DNA of 33,714 nt, from contig SZWC01009433.1 of assembly GCA_023375785.1 (NCBI GenBank), positions 1,849 to 35,562 on the forward strand, in the 5' to 3' direction. Positions 1 through 12,621 of the stretch are shown here, piece after piece. Origin of the DNA: Penium margaritaceum (taxonomy: Eukaryota > Streptophyta > Zygnematophyceae > Desmidiales > Peniaceae). The translations under genes and the position numbers were made by a program. Below the pieces are notes generated by a model. It saw only the letters and a program-made list of their open reading frames with translations, searched no databases and was not told the origin of the DNA. Position 1 is the stretch's first letter. Each line of letters opens with the position of its first letter.

Positions 1-215
1 GATATAGATATAGATATAGATATAGATATATATATAGATATAGATATAGATATAGATATAGGTATAGATATAGATATAGATATAGATATAGATATACATA
101 TAGATATAGATATAGATATAGATGTACATATAGATAAAAATATAGATAAGGATATACATATATACATAGATATAGATATAGATATAGATATGTATAGATA
201 TAGATATATCTCTAT
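1..215. repeat. (GATATA)n microsatellite
   Basis: Nearly uninterrupted GATATA units fill the left edge of the window and become imperfect (GATGTA, GATAAA and CATATA variants) after about position 120. The same unit recurs at 12511-12621 and 12712-12800. It probably continues outside the window. Confidence 0.95.
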
Positions 216-960
216 ATTTCAAAATGTACGTAGTTTTAGATATAAATGTAGATAAATATATTGATCTGTGTTTTCATATCTTTATCAACATTTATATAGA
301 TGTGAATTTAGAAATAGATGAAGATAAATTGATGTATATAAAAATAAGCAAATGATTTATATACAGATAAATATTAATGTATAAATCAATGTATACATGT
401 TATAATGTATTGGGAGATAAATACATACAATTATAAATAAAAAGGATATGTATTGATAGAAAGTTATGTGTATTTATTAATTTAGTAACAGAAATACGTG
501 TTAATATTTTGATTATCATATACATATTCGAATATTTGAACATGAAGTCATTGTATTTTACCTGGAAGAAATTGTAAAGACAAGATTATATGTGGATGAT
601 TCAGTATTTTTTAATACTATTTGAGGCGGAAAGTTGGATTTTCATACATATGAAGGTATCAAGAAATGCGAAAAAGAATAAAGAGCTTCATTTTCACTAG
701 AATTTATATCAAAGTTTTCTTTTTTTCTTATTAATGTGCATGAGTACATAAGTAAAGAAATAAATTTATCTTATAAAAAAATTAATATAGAATGGTGACT
801 TTCATTTGATTTGTTCTGGTTTCGCATGCTTTTAAAGATAATGTTTGCATATCTACACATTTTTTATCCTTCAAATCACTTTGAATAGTACTGAAATATC
901 TTGTTATTATCATCTTTGCTTTTGAAAATTTGAATATCTCGAATGTTGTCTTGTTTTATC
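216..960. other. AT-rich spacer, no gene seen
   Basis: This stretch is strongly AT-rich with stops in all frames. No coding-like frame, RNA gene or terminal repeat could be made out. Confidence 0.6.
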
Positions 961-2290
961 AGTTATGCCAATGATTGCTCTGTTGCTATCATCTCCGTGG
1001 TCTAGGTGGTTTACATGAGCTTCCGTATGTTTTGTCTGTACCTGAAAGGAACTTCGTCCTGTACGAGGACTGTTTACGACATTTTACTGTGGAGTCCTTC
1101 GTTATGGCGTTCGGCAGCATTTTCAGTCACAAAGACCGGAATGGGGGGACCTAGTCCTTAGATTCGAACGTCAACTTCGCGTCCGCACTAGCAGTTTTAA
1201 CTACCCCCATCGAAGTTCCAAAAACTAACACCCCCCACGCAATCCTTTTCACCGTTAGCTACCCCCATCTAGGACTTCACTGTATTCTGTGTGGGGCCCG
1301 CTAGGATTGTTGGAGGAGGGAAGCCTTGAGCTTATCCGGACGGATCGATGTAGAGTGCCGATGTACGCAACTGTAAGGCTAAAACTACGCGGACAGGAAT
1401 CGCTGAAAGCGATCGTTGAGGAGCCCAACGACCGATTTCAACGACACCCAGCCTCAAAGGTTTCAGTCAACCTCTGCAGGAACCGATGTCACTTCTGCAC
1501 GGGAGGTTTCTTTGATGCACCCTCGGCAGAAATTTCGATCGTCTCTACTTGGAAGGCTCGTGTGAACCCCCGCTTGTGGATTCATGCTGAGGCTGGATGG
1601 GCGTGAACAGAGTCTGAGGTGCGAACTTCCACCCGGGCTCGTCATGTCGTCCGGTATGTGCAGGGACCGTTCGTTCGCGGACCGATTCCTTGGAACGGAG
1701 ACCCACTTCCCTCAAACTTTTGGCGTTTTTAATCCTCTGAGTGACCTGTGGACGGGCGACCGGACTCGGGGAACTTTGGGACTAATTGCCACCCCGCGCT
1801 ACATGAGCGGGGTGGTGTATAAAATCCATCCATTACCAGAGCTAGCCTGCATTCCCCAACTTGACGAATTCAGTCATGTTCATAGATGCAAACGGGCGAA
1901 AAGGCTTCTCATACCCATCCAGCCCTAGTCTCCGGTCCGCAGAGCAAACACAAAGCTCGCATCCCGAAAACATGAGCCAACGGGTGGCAAGCGAGAGCCA
2001 AGGCATGACCAAAAGGCAAGGGACGAACCAGCACCGCCGAAAGATGGGATGAAAAATCAGTAAACGGAAGTCCATCGGAAGCCGGTAACAACTCTATAAT
2101 CAGCCCGGATTGCATCATGTCCCATTTCCTCGAACTTCTCAACATGCAATGAATGTATCAGGAAATCTGCAGTTTTGACATCGAGGAGAACTACTCGCCA
2201 GGAAAACCTTTTCATCACAAGGGCTTCAACAAACGAAACATTTTCTTTGTTTGTCTGTATCATGCAAAATCTTTCACATCCAGGCACAGC
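961..2290. other. GC-richer island with short unrecognised frames
   Basis: Base composition is clearly richer in G and C here than in the AT-rich sequence on either side. It holds several short overlapping open frames, including a 105-residue frame at 1289-1606 (+) and an ATG-less frame of about 60 codons ending at the TAG near 1152. None shows a motif I recognise. The string CTACCCCCATC occurs twice, near 1203 and 1260. It could be an old transposon fragment or an exon remnant, and nothing seen decides between them. Confidence 0.3.
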
Positions 2291-4517
2291 CAGGCGTGGG
2301 TTTCTACATTAACCAAAACGTTTTGAATGAAATGGTCGAGCAGGAAATTTCCTTCAACTAGGCTCCCTTCCAGCAGCTTTTCCTAAATTTCCAAAAGAAT
2401 TTCAACCCCCTAAACATAAGACCTTGTTAAACAAACAATCCAAGTTTAACAGCACATGTCAACACTTCTTTCAAATGTGGCCACAAAAGTACCCGAATGA
2501 TGAACCATGCAAACATGAAGAATGAACAAAAACCCATGAACAACATAAACATTTCCTAAAGGAATTTCTAGAGGGAAAGTTAACTTAGTTTTACACGAAG
2601 GATGGAACCTCCATGTTGAACCATGTATTGAATTTATCTACCGGAAGAAAATTAAATCTCAATCAAGTTACTTTGTATCTTCACAACATCCTTACATGTG
2701 AGAGATCTTATTCAACTCAATATTAAAATAAATAAAAAATGGAATTAAAGAAATCCAAATCATGAATATAGAGAAAATAAATCAGAAAAATCTTTAAGAA
2801 CCTTATACATGGCTCAAAAATGATTCAATAAAATCTGAAAAGATTAAAAATTGAACTTAATTATTCCTCATTTAATTCTTACATGTTAATTTGTGAAAAA
2901 ATAACTTCATAATTATCACAACACTTAGGAATATTAGGATACAATATGGACCATCAAGATATAACACAATGGACTACATGATTGAATCAAGATAAAAAGG
3001 TTAAAACTCATAATCAATTTATCAATGATTTCATCTCACTTAGATCCATTACTCAATTATGCACCCATATTATAACAATGCTTTGCATTAATTAACCAAT
3101 AAGCATGAGTAAGCCTCACATTGTTCACTCTCCAAAATCTCTTCAAACAATCTGACCACGGTTTTCATCACATTACTTGTGTTCATCAAGTTTACCCCCA
3201 TATTTTACAGTAGAAAACCATGAACGAAATTTAAAATATACAAAATTAGTAAATGTATCCAATGCAAAACATGTTTCCTTCAAACCAAAACATACCAATA
3301 TACTAAAGTAGTAAATGTGTCCAATTCAAAACATATGACCTTCAGAAGGGTTACTTGCTACATCCTCAAACCCGAGGATACCACATGTGGCATCCCACAA
3401 CAAAAGAAAATTCTCCTCACTTTTGAATTCCAAGTTTGACACATCTTCCGAGTAAAGACACTTACCCAAGCCTTGGGCAAACAACAACCACGCAATCAAC
3501 AATTGGTCATCCATAAAACTCGAGAGAATCTACCACTCAGCTAGATAGCGCTTATAGTAAACCCCCCATCCCAAGGCAACATCACCGATTGTACACAGTA
3601 TGTCAACCTTGTTTCACTCACCGGACTACCAGTAACAATCATTCACAAACTCAGAGGATGAAGCAATGTAACTTGGTGAGACCCCCTACTGGGATGACCC
3701 TACACAATTAAGCTCTCCAAACACCCATTAAGCACCACCCACCCACTATATAGACACTCAAGTTCACCAATCTATGTCCACAAGAAACGATACCTAGGTA
3801 CCCCACAACACCAAGACATCCCTACCTATAAAGGCCGCTCGTCATTCAAATCTCTCAGCCAATTTACAATGACCGAACATACCTCCACAAGAGAAACCCG
3901 ACTCATTAACCAAAATGAGAGTCTAACTACCCTTCCTCTACCTTCCATTGAAAACACCTGCATTAAAATCACGGCAAGATACCTAAAAAAACATGACCAC
4001 AAAATGTAATTCTCCATATACTATATCGCATTATACAAAACAAGCATCGTTATTGCTTTCTCCCCCCCCCCCCTGTCCTCTCCATTCGACCAAAGATGTG
4101 GAATACCTAAAACTATCAAACACTACTTTCTTCACTACAACCATCTACCACCACTCAATAATCGCCTAAAGAGATCAGTATGAGGTGCTAGATCCATTAT
4201 TCTAAGAATGTTTTCCTAAGCACCAACCAACCACGAGATACCTCCTCTTTGATCCAACAACAACCACTGCTCATAGCCTCCTCTTTGACATTTTAAGCAC
4301 TACCATCTTACATAGAATCAAGCAAGAACGATGGACCGATCCAAAATCAAACCCAACCTTAACCCTCTTATCCATAACCCTAGGAATGATTCAATAAAAC
4401 TTAACACAGGCCACCGCTCGTAATAACTCTTGCATTTGGGGACGATGAAAGGAAAAGACCATCACTCTAGTAAAAGCCATGATCTTCCAAACCCCTTCTT
4501 CTGCAAGACAAAGGAAG

Positions 4518-4547
4518 GTAGGAGAACCACTAGTAGGAGAACCACTA
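4518..4547. repeat. 15-bp perfect tandem duplication
   Basis: The unit GTAGGAGAACCACTA occurs twice back to back, at 4518-4532 and 4533-4547. It is probably a small replication-slippage duplication. Confidence 0.85.
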
Positions 4548-6498
4548 GATTACTTAGGATTTCCATCAATGGTTAAAGAACCTTGGATTTTCTGTTTTGT
4601 AACTTTTTATGGGGCTGGGTTTGAGTGCGGGACTTGTTACGATGTCTAGGAAATCCACCCCTTTTCCATGAGTTATAACCACGGTAAAGAAAACATTTAC
4701 CTACTATTATAGAACTACAACACATAATTTTTTACTATGATAGAAAAGCTGCCAAATCTAAGTGCTATGGTTACACCTAATTCAATATTTGTTCCCAATA
4801 AATGAGAATACTTTCATTCTAGTACATCACCACATACTCGTCTAAGTGCATCTTTGTGCACATAGTTTTCAATTACACATAAAATTTTAGTTTTTTTCAA
4901 TGTACAAAAGGATGTGGATAATGCATTAGAAAAAATCTTCATCAATGAGATTTGATGGAATATCAATGATTTATACAAGTGAAAATAATTGTGATGCTGA
5001 GAGGTACCTTAACATGGTGGCAAGCTTCAAAGGATAGTGAATATAATGCTTAACATATTTTATAATGATAAACCCTCAAATATGTATGTAACAGCTATAC
5101 TTTGTGTTATGTGGCTCTCTAATGCATGGAAACAACAATTTAGGGAAAACAAATAACATCATATGAAGCAAAACCACTTATAGAATGACCCTGCAACAAG
5201 CCTATTGACATACTCCTAAAACATACTACAAAATGGCAAGTTCTTGACCCCCAAAAAACACGAAAGGAAAGGTAGTAAGGGCCTCATTACATGCCCCCGA
5301 TAACTCAAATTCGTTTTATGCATCAGCCTAGGAACAAAGGCCAAAGCCATGCCAACCGTACCATTGGAGCTAATCTGCACTCTACTTGGCAAAACTTAGA
5401 GGAATGTAAATATAATCCGAATTCTAGGTGAGCACTTCAACTATGATGTGGCTAACTACCACACGATGGTGGTTAGGCTCATGGAGGAACACCATAATGT
5501 ACACTCGTAAAAACAACATGACTAAATGGTAGCAAGAGCAATGGACATTATTATGAACATGAGCCAATAATTTGAGACAATGGATGCACATTCAACATCC
5601 AAAGACAAAGGTTGAAACAATAAATAATGGTGTGACAAGTGGCTCAAGAAGAAATTCTCATTAAAAATGCAAATAAAGTCAGAGTAAAAGTAATCAAATG
5701 TGCTCTTTTGACAATTGCACATATGATGGCCAAGGCGATGAGGCTAGTCATAATCAAAGATCATGAAGGATGTGCTACACCATCTATAGGATTGAAAGTA
5801 AACTACCCATTGTGTGACTTGACTTTGATGGATTCAAATGAACATCCCTCAATGATCCTTCAAGTGTCATCACAAACAAAAGCATCCTTCATAAGGTTAC
5901 ACTCTTTAGCTATGCACACTAACTAAACCCTCCTTTAGTTGACAGAATCAAGCTATCATTATGATACCGCAAAGAGTACCATCATAGCTCTGAAAACATC
6001 AAAATTGAATTTAACAATTACCAACTTAGATACCAAACTTAAAAAAATCATCTTGAGTCTTAATCATGATCACTACTTGTGATATCAGATTGCCCATGAT
6101 TAAAGACATTCATGTGACATTGGAGAGTGGCTCAAATGTAAATGAAAAACTGTTCACATGCAGCAGCATGTGCTGATGTGATATCATGTGGTAGAAAGTG
6201 CTAAAGAAATGAAAAACACTTCCTCCACGTTAGGATGATCATTTCAAAATGCTTGATCCAAAAAGCCAAGCACATTGGCAAAGAACAAGTTTCACATGTC
6301 CTTACGTCTGCATTCACTTGTTGGGAAATCATTACCATGATGTAACATAAGAGCAAGTTCTACTATTACATGCTTAAAACCATGGGTGCATAGCTTCCAT
6401 ACATGGAATGGCAAAGCATTTCCCAAAAAGGCACTTTTCATTTCATGTGCAAGCGTGGACCCTCACAAACTTGGAATGTTCTTCCCACAAAAAATAAA

Positions 6499-6550
6499 TA
6501 CTTTAGTTACTTTAAAAAGTTACTTTAGTTACTTTAAATTGGTACTTTAG
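6499..6550. repeat. short tandem repeat, TACTTTAGTTACTTTAAA
   Basis: An 18-bp unit occurs at 6499-6516 and 6521-6538, followed by a partial third copy (TACTTTAG) at 6543-6550. The unit itself contains two ACTTTA half-units. Confidence 0.8.
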
Positions 6551-6779
6551 TGAAAACCTTGCCTAAAGCCAGCTTTGGCAAGTTCACCACACTCGGGTGA
6601 TAACTACGTGACAAAGACCTTCAAATACCTTGTTTTCATTCTCCTACAGAATTCTAACAACATGTACATGATGGTCTTTCTAGCAATGCGCATTAGGATA
6701 CGATCACCACAATGAAAATGGGCAAAAAGGAGAACGTTGTAGTAGAGGATCATGACGATGAAGAGGTAGAATCGTTGGG

Positions 6780-7560
6780 AACAAGGTCTTACAAAAGGAG
6801 AGGGAAGAGTAAGTGGAGAAGGAGGAGGAGGAGGCGGCAGTGAGTGGGAAATATGGGGTCAAAGGTCAAATAGTGGGCAAGAGCACACGCAAGAAATGGA
6901 TAAGCAAGGTGAGAGAAAGGAAGCCACTCAAAAATGATGAAAGACATGGCATGAGGCACTGCACTAACAACAACCAATTAAGCAAGAAAGAACTTATAAA
7001 GATGGATAGAAATTTCAAAAATGACAAGACAGAGGTCCGGAAGAGAGGGAATATATGTAGCAAATATTTCTAATGATGGAGGAGAAGGAGATTCTGACAA
7101 GAAAGGAAGGGGATGGGAAGAAGAATAGAGGAGTCAAAAGGGGAAGATAAGGATACAAAAAACTAGGAACAATGACACCCCATGAGGTTAAGTTGTATGA
7201 AAGAAAGAGGGGATAGGAGGAGAGGGGATCTTTCTTTGAGACACTGAAGGTGGTAGGAGGGAGAAAAGGGAGGGGTTCTAGATTGAGGGGATAGGGAAAT
7301 CAGGATGGAAGGATGATGCAAGTGAGGGGGTGGAGTAGATGTGACAAAGATGTAACAGAAGAAGGGAGAAAGAGAGAGATGAAGGGAAGGATTGTTTGAA
7401 AGAAAGAAAAAGAGGGAGATACAGAGAGATAGAGGGTAAGAGGATAGAGAGAGAGAGAGAGATAGAGTGAGGGTCAAGAAACGGAGGAGAGGTAGGATAG
7501 GAAGGAAAATGGGAAAGAGGGAGATTAAGAGGGGGATGGGAGGAATGGAAGAACAAAGCG
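6780..7560 (+). repeat. long purine-rich (GGA/GA) tract
   Basis: The plus strand is dominated by A and G for nearly 800 bp, with GGA, GAGA and AGGGA blocks and a purer (GA)n core near 7446-7465. The minus-strand reading gives long Ser/Leu/Pro/Phe frames that are low-complexity artefacts and not genes. Such polypurine-polypyrimidine DNA with mirror symmetry can in principle form triplex (H-DNA). Confidence 0.8.
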
Positions 7561-7565
7561 TCAGA

Positions 7566-7780
7566 CTAAATTGCCTCCATATTGGTGGACAAACAACGAC
7601 AACGATGATGGCCACACACATAACAATGATGGTCACAACAATGAAAACAATTATGGTTATGGTCATTACGATGTGATGGTCATTGCAAAACTGATTGCTA
7701 TGGCAACTACGATGGTGATGGAAACAAAAATGGCTACTGCCAAGATAATTGTGCTTAAAACAACGAATTGAATGGGGAGA
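7566..7780 (+). repeat. degenerate CAATGATGG-type repeat tract
   Basis: Loosely 6/12-bp-periodic sequence is built from variants of CAATGATGG, TGGTGATGG and GGTCATTACGATG. Translated, it gives artificial Asn/Asp/Gly- or Met/Ile/Val-rich peptides. Related tracts occur at 7925-8010, 10240-10425, 10590-10800, 10930-11210 and 12420-12480, always next to purine-rich DNA. Confidence 0.65.
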
Positions 7781-8560
7781 GCGATTGAAAATAAAATAAC
7801 AACAAAAAATGAGACTGGTAGAGAGATATGCATAAAGAGGTTAAGAGAAGGAGACGGGATAAAAAGGGGGGAGTGAACATAATCGGGTGATTTGAAGAAT
7901 GAGGGAAGAAATAAGCTAACCAATTGATGTGCAAATGGACGATAGTGGCAGTGATGGCTAGAGAGACATCAACGAATACAACAAAGGTAATTGTGATAGC
8001 AACATTGCATTTATGCCCAATCACCCCAAATTCATGCACTTCATAATGTGTGTACAACACTGAAACATGTGAGGATATTTTAAGGAAAACAACATAACCA
8101 TTTATTAATGCTTCATGGAAACTATTGGTTACATAACATATTAATTAGAGTTATGTTCAGAATACGTTTTGTGTAAATGAACACTAGAGTTTTTTGGATA
8201 GAGAAATACATGTAATTTATTTAATTTTAGATAGATTCTTAAAACAATTGTCCAAAAACACTAAAGCACATTGTTTTACAACTTTCCACCTACTCTGTTA
8301 TCCAAGGAAATTTCATGTTATGATTGTAATAATGTCACTTATGTATATTTGTACTTTTTTCCATTGTTTCACAATCAACGTTATTCCTGTAGAAATGGAG
8401 GAAAATGCTAAACGCTTGACCTCCCCCTTCCCCGTCACTTTCCTGACTTTTTATCGTGGGTGTTTTGGGAAGTGTATCAGGAGAGGGGCTGACTGATTAC
8501 ACATGTAATTTCAATTCACTTGTGCACATTCTTGCGAGTACAGAAGATATAGCCCCACAA
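7781..8560. other. mixed purine-rich and AT-rich spacer, no gene seen
   Basis: A GA-rich stretch (7790-7915) is followed by another degenerate TGGTGATGG-type tract (7925-8010), then AT-rich DNA. A 100-codon plus-strand frame at 8194-8496 has no recognisable motif and AT-driven composition, so I do not call it a gene. Confidence 0.45.
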
Positions 8561-9860
8561 TACACTTATAGTGTTTAGAGGGGGGGGCGATCTTCATTAG
8601 GGTGCAAAACCTTTGTCACCAAAGTTCGCCCAGGAAACTTTGATTATGTTCTGGTTCTTAGTTTCCATGCTCAAAATACCTTCAAATTTGAATGATCAAC
8701 ATTCCGCATGAACTGTGAACAATTTCACAAATGAAGGAGTGTTTTTCTTGAATGTCCATTACCGAGAATCTATCGAGGAAACATGTTAACTCTAGAGAGG
8801 GGGGCTACATATCCCGGAGACCCCCCCCCCTCTTAGTCAAAATGTATGTGGATAATGTATCAAGTCGTGTATATCGAGAGGGTTTGTAACAAAGCACAAG
8901 TGTACAAATTCAATTTTGTACATTTTTTAGCTGATTCCTCACACACACCCTGATAAACACCCTGAATACACTCGGTCGGAGGCAGAGGAAAAGGACACTT
9001 CTGGGCGGGGTGTTTTATATTCGCAAAGTTTGAATGGCATTTATTGCTTATGCTCCAGCCCTTCTGATACTACGTTACCAGAATCCGTTGACAGACTTTG
9101 ATGGACGGCTTTGATTAGGTTTTGTGTACTGCACATTATATACACATTTGTATTTTCTGGTTGTCTGCCATATACACTTTTCGATACAGTCTCTAGATAC
9201 ACTTTTCATTTTTGAGAGGGGGAGTTCTCGTCGTCATCCCCCCCTCTATTCAAAGTGTATTCAGGGAGTGACTTGGATAGTGTATCTGATGGGGCGCCAA
9301 ATAAAGACACAAGTGTATAAATACACTTGTGTACATTTGGGACCGCTATACGATACATTTTCCAATACACTACTTGCATGTAGTCAGATTGTTTTGGGGA
9401 GGGGGGTTGATCAAAGTTTCCCCTTTTCTAGATTTTGTCGCTTTATGAAGATTGACGTCCATGATTGAGACTCGTACACATAAAAAGTGATACATAAGTT
9501 TATTTTTGGGGACATCCTTTATATTCACTTACCGATGCACTTCACACATACACTTTTCACTTAGGGCGGGGGGGGGCGTACCTCCCCCCCGAAACCTGAA
9601 AATGTATTGCAGTGGTGTATTAGGCATTGTATCTTGTAAGGAGCGTATCTAATACATAAGTGTATAAAAACACTTCAGTACATATTTGTGCAGCTTCACG
9701 ATACACTCCTTGATACACAACCCGAATACACTCGTGGTGAATTAGGGGTGGAAGAGTGTCTCCCAAGACCAGAAAATACATTGGAGTACATTTCTTCGGA
9801 GCTCCATGATACACTCCTTGTTGCTTTCCACATATACACTCAAGGGGGAGAGTGGAATTT
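8500..9860. repeat. diverged tandem repeat (~350-415 bp) with GTGTAT/ATACAC motifs
   Basis: A core containing CACTTGTGTACATTT recurs at about 8516, 8911, 9327 and 9674, giving spacings of about 395, 415 and 347 bp. The element AAGTGTATAAA recurs at about 8898, 9311 and 9658. Between cores sit a G-run and then a C-run (8580; 8800/8821; 9218/9239; 9566/9583). Strings such as GATACAC and GAATACACT end several units. A shorter partial copy follows near 9783. The units are too diverged to be a young satellite. No coding signal is seen. Confidence 0.6.
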
Positions 9861-10239
9861 GAGCAAATCGCAGAAATGTGACTAGCAAACAAAATGTAAA
9901 GTCACTAGATAGCCATTTGAGTTCATGAGAATGGTGTATTTGCAATGTGTTCTTTTTTGACAAACCTATGTCAAACAAGACTATCCTTCACAAATGTGGA
10001 AAATAGAACTACGCAAGTTAAACACTACGGATTTCATGTAGAATTTTTTTTACTAACAATGAGAATATGTCACGATTCTTGATTCCTCATCCCCTATGAA
10101 TATAAAATGAATCAGTTCACAGAGACAATAATGATTTAAAAAGTGTATACACAAATGTGTACTTCCTCAAAATGAAGATGTTACAGGAGTGAAATACATC
10201 GGTTACATAGTGTCTAAAAGTGGAATGATTAACCATAAC
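9861..10239. other. AT-rich spacer, no gene seen
   Basis: No motif, coding-like frame or inverted repeat was recognised between the GTGTAT repeat array and the next degenerate TGATGG-type tract. Confidence 0.5.
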
Positions 10240-11215
10240 TCCTACATTGACCACAAAAATGAATGTAACGGTGACAACGACAGCAACTGCAAAGGCCAAA
10301 ACGACTTTGATGGCAATGGAAATCATAACCCAAATAGTATAGAGCATAATGATACCGAAAACGACAATGGCAACTCAAACAATGATGACGAAGTTTACAT
10401 CGCAAGTAATAGCCTATGCAAACTTGGCTACAGAGAGAGAGAGATAGAGAGAGAGAGTGTATAGCAAAGGGAAAGCTTAAAAGAGGGATGAGAATCACGG
10501 CAAGGAGACGGACTAGAAGGGAGGTACATTTGGGTGGGGAAGGGAAAGAAGAACAAGCAAAACACTGTGGAACATAATGACACAGAAGAAGGTGGATGAA
10601 TAATGATGATGGTGATGGCCATGGTGATAGCGAAAGCGATCGTGTCGGTGATTGCTAGAATGAAGATTATGGTAATTGCGCACGTGATAAAAATACTCAG
10701 TTTGAGAAAAAGGGCGAAGGCAATGGTGATTTCAACAATGGACAGTAGCCATGGAAATGGCAGAGTCAACATTGAATGCAACAAAACTTCAACTGAGAAT
10801 CCAATGAAAAAGGAGAGTGAGCAAGCTTGAGCGAGAGCAAGAAAAACGAGAAAAAGAGAGGGACATTATTAGAAAGGGAGAGGGGGCAGGACAAGGATGA
10901 GGAAGGGGATGGAGGGACAAGCTAAACAACTCGTGGGCATGTGGACAACAGTAATGGTGATGGCTGTAAAGGCAACGATAGCATCGACAATAGCGATGAA
11001 AACTTGGACACTAAACAATGATGACCCCAAGAGCAACATTGACGGTGACCTCCAAAATGGATGAAATGGCCCAAATGAACATGATAGTGAAGGCAACAAT
11101 GATAGCTTCGATGACAATGATTACAAGAAGGATGACAAGGCCCAAAGCAATGGTGATAGCTTTTGCAACGGAGCCATTCAATGCTATGAAGAGAGTGATT
11201 GCACATCTCATAGTA
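10240..11215 (+). repeat. alternating TGGTGATGG-type and purine-rich tracts
   Basis: Degenerate TGGTGATGG/CAACGACAATGG tracts lie at 10240-10425, 10590-10800 and 10930-11210. They are separated by purine-rich or (GA)n blocks at 10428-10460 and 10805-10920. The start of the last tract resembles 7915-7965 (shared order AAGCTAA..CAA, TG-GCA-TGGACA, AGT-TGGTGATGGCT), so a longer unit made of both tract types seems to have been copied. The open frames seen here are composition artefacts. Confidence 0.6.
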
Positions 11216-11349
11216 ACAAAGAACAAGAGAGAAAGAGACAGAGAGAGAGAGAGAGGGATAGAGAGAGAGATAGAGAGAGATAGAGGGAGATAGAGGGAGA
11301 GAGAGAGATAGAGAGAAGATAGAGAAGATAGAGAAAGAGAGATAGATTA

Positions 11350-11392
<43 letters not shown>

Positions 11393-11566
11393 GAGACAGA
11401 GAGACAGAGAGAGAGAGAGAGAGATAGAAGAAGAGAGAAAGAGATAGAGGAATTCGGAGGGCAAACAAAGTTTGATGGAGAAATGGGATAAATGGACGGG
11501 GTTCGAAAGGAATGATTGGTGGATGGGAGAAGGAAAGAGAGAGGATGGGGGGTAGAGATGGGGGGA

Positions 11567-11597
<31 letters not shown>

Positions 11598-11850
11598 GAG
11601 AGAGATATGTAGAGGAAGAGAAGAGAGAAAGAGATAGAGAGAGAGAGGGACAGAGAGAGATGGAAAGGGAGAGAGAGAGAGCACAAGAAAGAGACAGATA
11701 GAGAGAGGGTGAGAGAAGGAGAGAGTGAGAAGAGAGAGAGAAAGAGGAGGGTAAAGTGAAGTGAGATTAAGGAGGGAGAAGGGGAGAGCAAGAGAGATAG
11801 GGGAAGGACAGTAAAAGAGACATGACATGAGAGGGAGAGAGAGGGTTCTC
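11216..11850 (+). repeat. (GA)n purine tract, ~630 bp
   Basis: Almost pure purine on the plus strand: long GAGAGA runs with GATAGA and GACAGA interruptions and a slightly more mixed section at 11450-11550. The opposite strand gives long Leu/Ser frames (up to 289 codons) that are repeat translation and not genes. Confidence 0.9.
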
Positions 11851-12510
11851 AGCTAATGGCAAAGGAAAACTATGTTGTGTGAAGAAATAAGACGAGGACA
11901 AGAATGAGGAATGAAAGAATGGAAGAGTGAGGAGAGTTATGGTTAATCAAAAAGTGTATTTCTAAGTGTTGAATTGTTTCACAAAACATTATATTGGATG
12001 CATATGAGTGAATCCCAGAGGTCCATTCCCTCATATAGTATAAACCAGAATGGGAGAAATGTGACATTTAGCTGTTTTTACAAGCAGTCCATGTTTAGTA
12101 GTTTGTTCAATTCGCGCAACACTTGTTGATACACAGTTTCACGAGTGAGGCAATTTGTCATATGTATGTGAGGAGACATATGGGAGAGAAAAGTGGAGGG
12201 AAGTACAGATGGGGGGAAAAGAGGGGGGATGAGAGGAGATGGGGAAAGGTACAAGGGTATAGAGAGGGAAGGGGAGGGACAAAGTGAGAATGGAAGAGAG
12301 GTAAAGGTCATGTGAGGGAGAGGGGGAAGGATGAGAAGGAGGATGGAAAGCAAGAGAAATTCCAAGGGAATAGGGGAGAAAGGAAGATTGTGGGGCTATG
12401 GTCTTACCAAGTTATGGGTAGAAGGACAACAATGATAGTCATAACTACAAAGTAGGTGAGAACAATGGTGACGGCGTAGCTATGTTGTCACATACAAAGC
12501 AGGTGACAAC
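11851..12510. other. spacer with a further purine-rich block
   Basis: 11851-12165 is AT-rich with nothing recognisable. 12170-12400 is again purine-rich (GGGAGA, GGAAGG), and 12420-12480 is another short CAATGGTGACGG-type tract running into the GATATA array. No gene is supported. Confidence 0.5.
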
Positions 12511-12621
12511 ATAGATATAGATATAGATATAGATATAGATATAGATATAGATATAGATATAGATATAGATATAGATATAGATATAGATATAGATATAGAT
12601 ATAGATATAGATATAGATATA
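12511..12621. repeat. (GATATA)n microsatellite, copy 1
   Basis: Perfect GATATA units run up to the GAGATAGAGATATA transition at about 12622. The same repeat plus its unique right flank is seen again after the N at 12711. Confidence 0.95.

Larger units (their letters stand above)
2291..6779. other. AT-rich spacer, no supported gene
   Basis: About 4.5 kb of AT-rich sequence contains only short frames. The longest is an unrecognised 95-codon frame at 5639-5926 (+), rich in Lys and Met, which could be chance. A C-homopolymer of about 12 lies near 4061-4073. Nothing else structured was seen apart from the two short tandem repeats listed separately. Confidence 0.5.

Noticed and set aside
1..215. 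CRISPR-like repeat-spacer array
   Set aside because: The repeat is a contiguous hexanucleotide microsatellite without unique spacers, in eukaryotic DNA.
10189..10464. Asn/Asp-rich 91-codon frame resembling AT-rich protist proteins
   Set aside because: It arises from the degenerate CAACGACAATGG repeat and has equivalents in other frames of the same tract.
10922..11828. Minus-strand Ser/Leu-rich frames up to 289 codons
   Set aside because: Direct translation of the (GA)n/(TC)n tract; no sequence complexity beyond the repeat.
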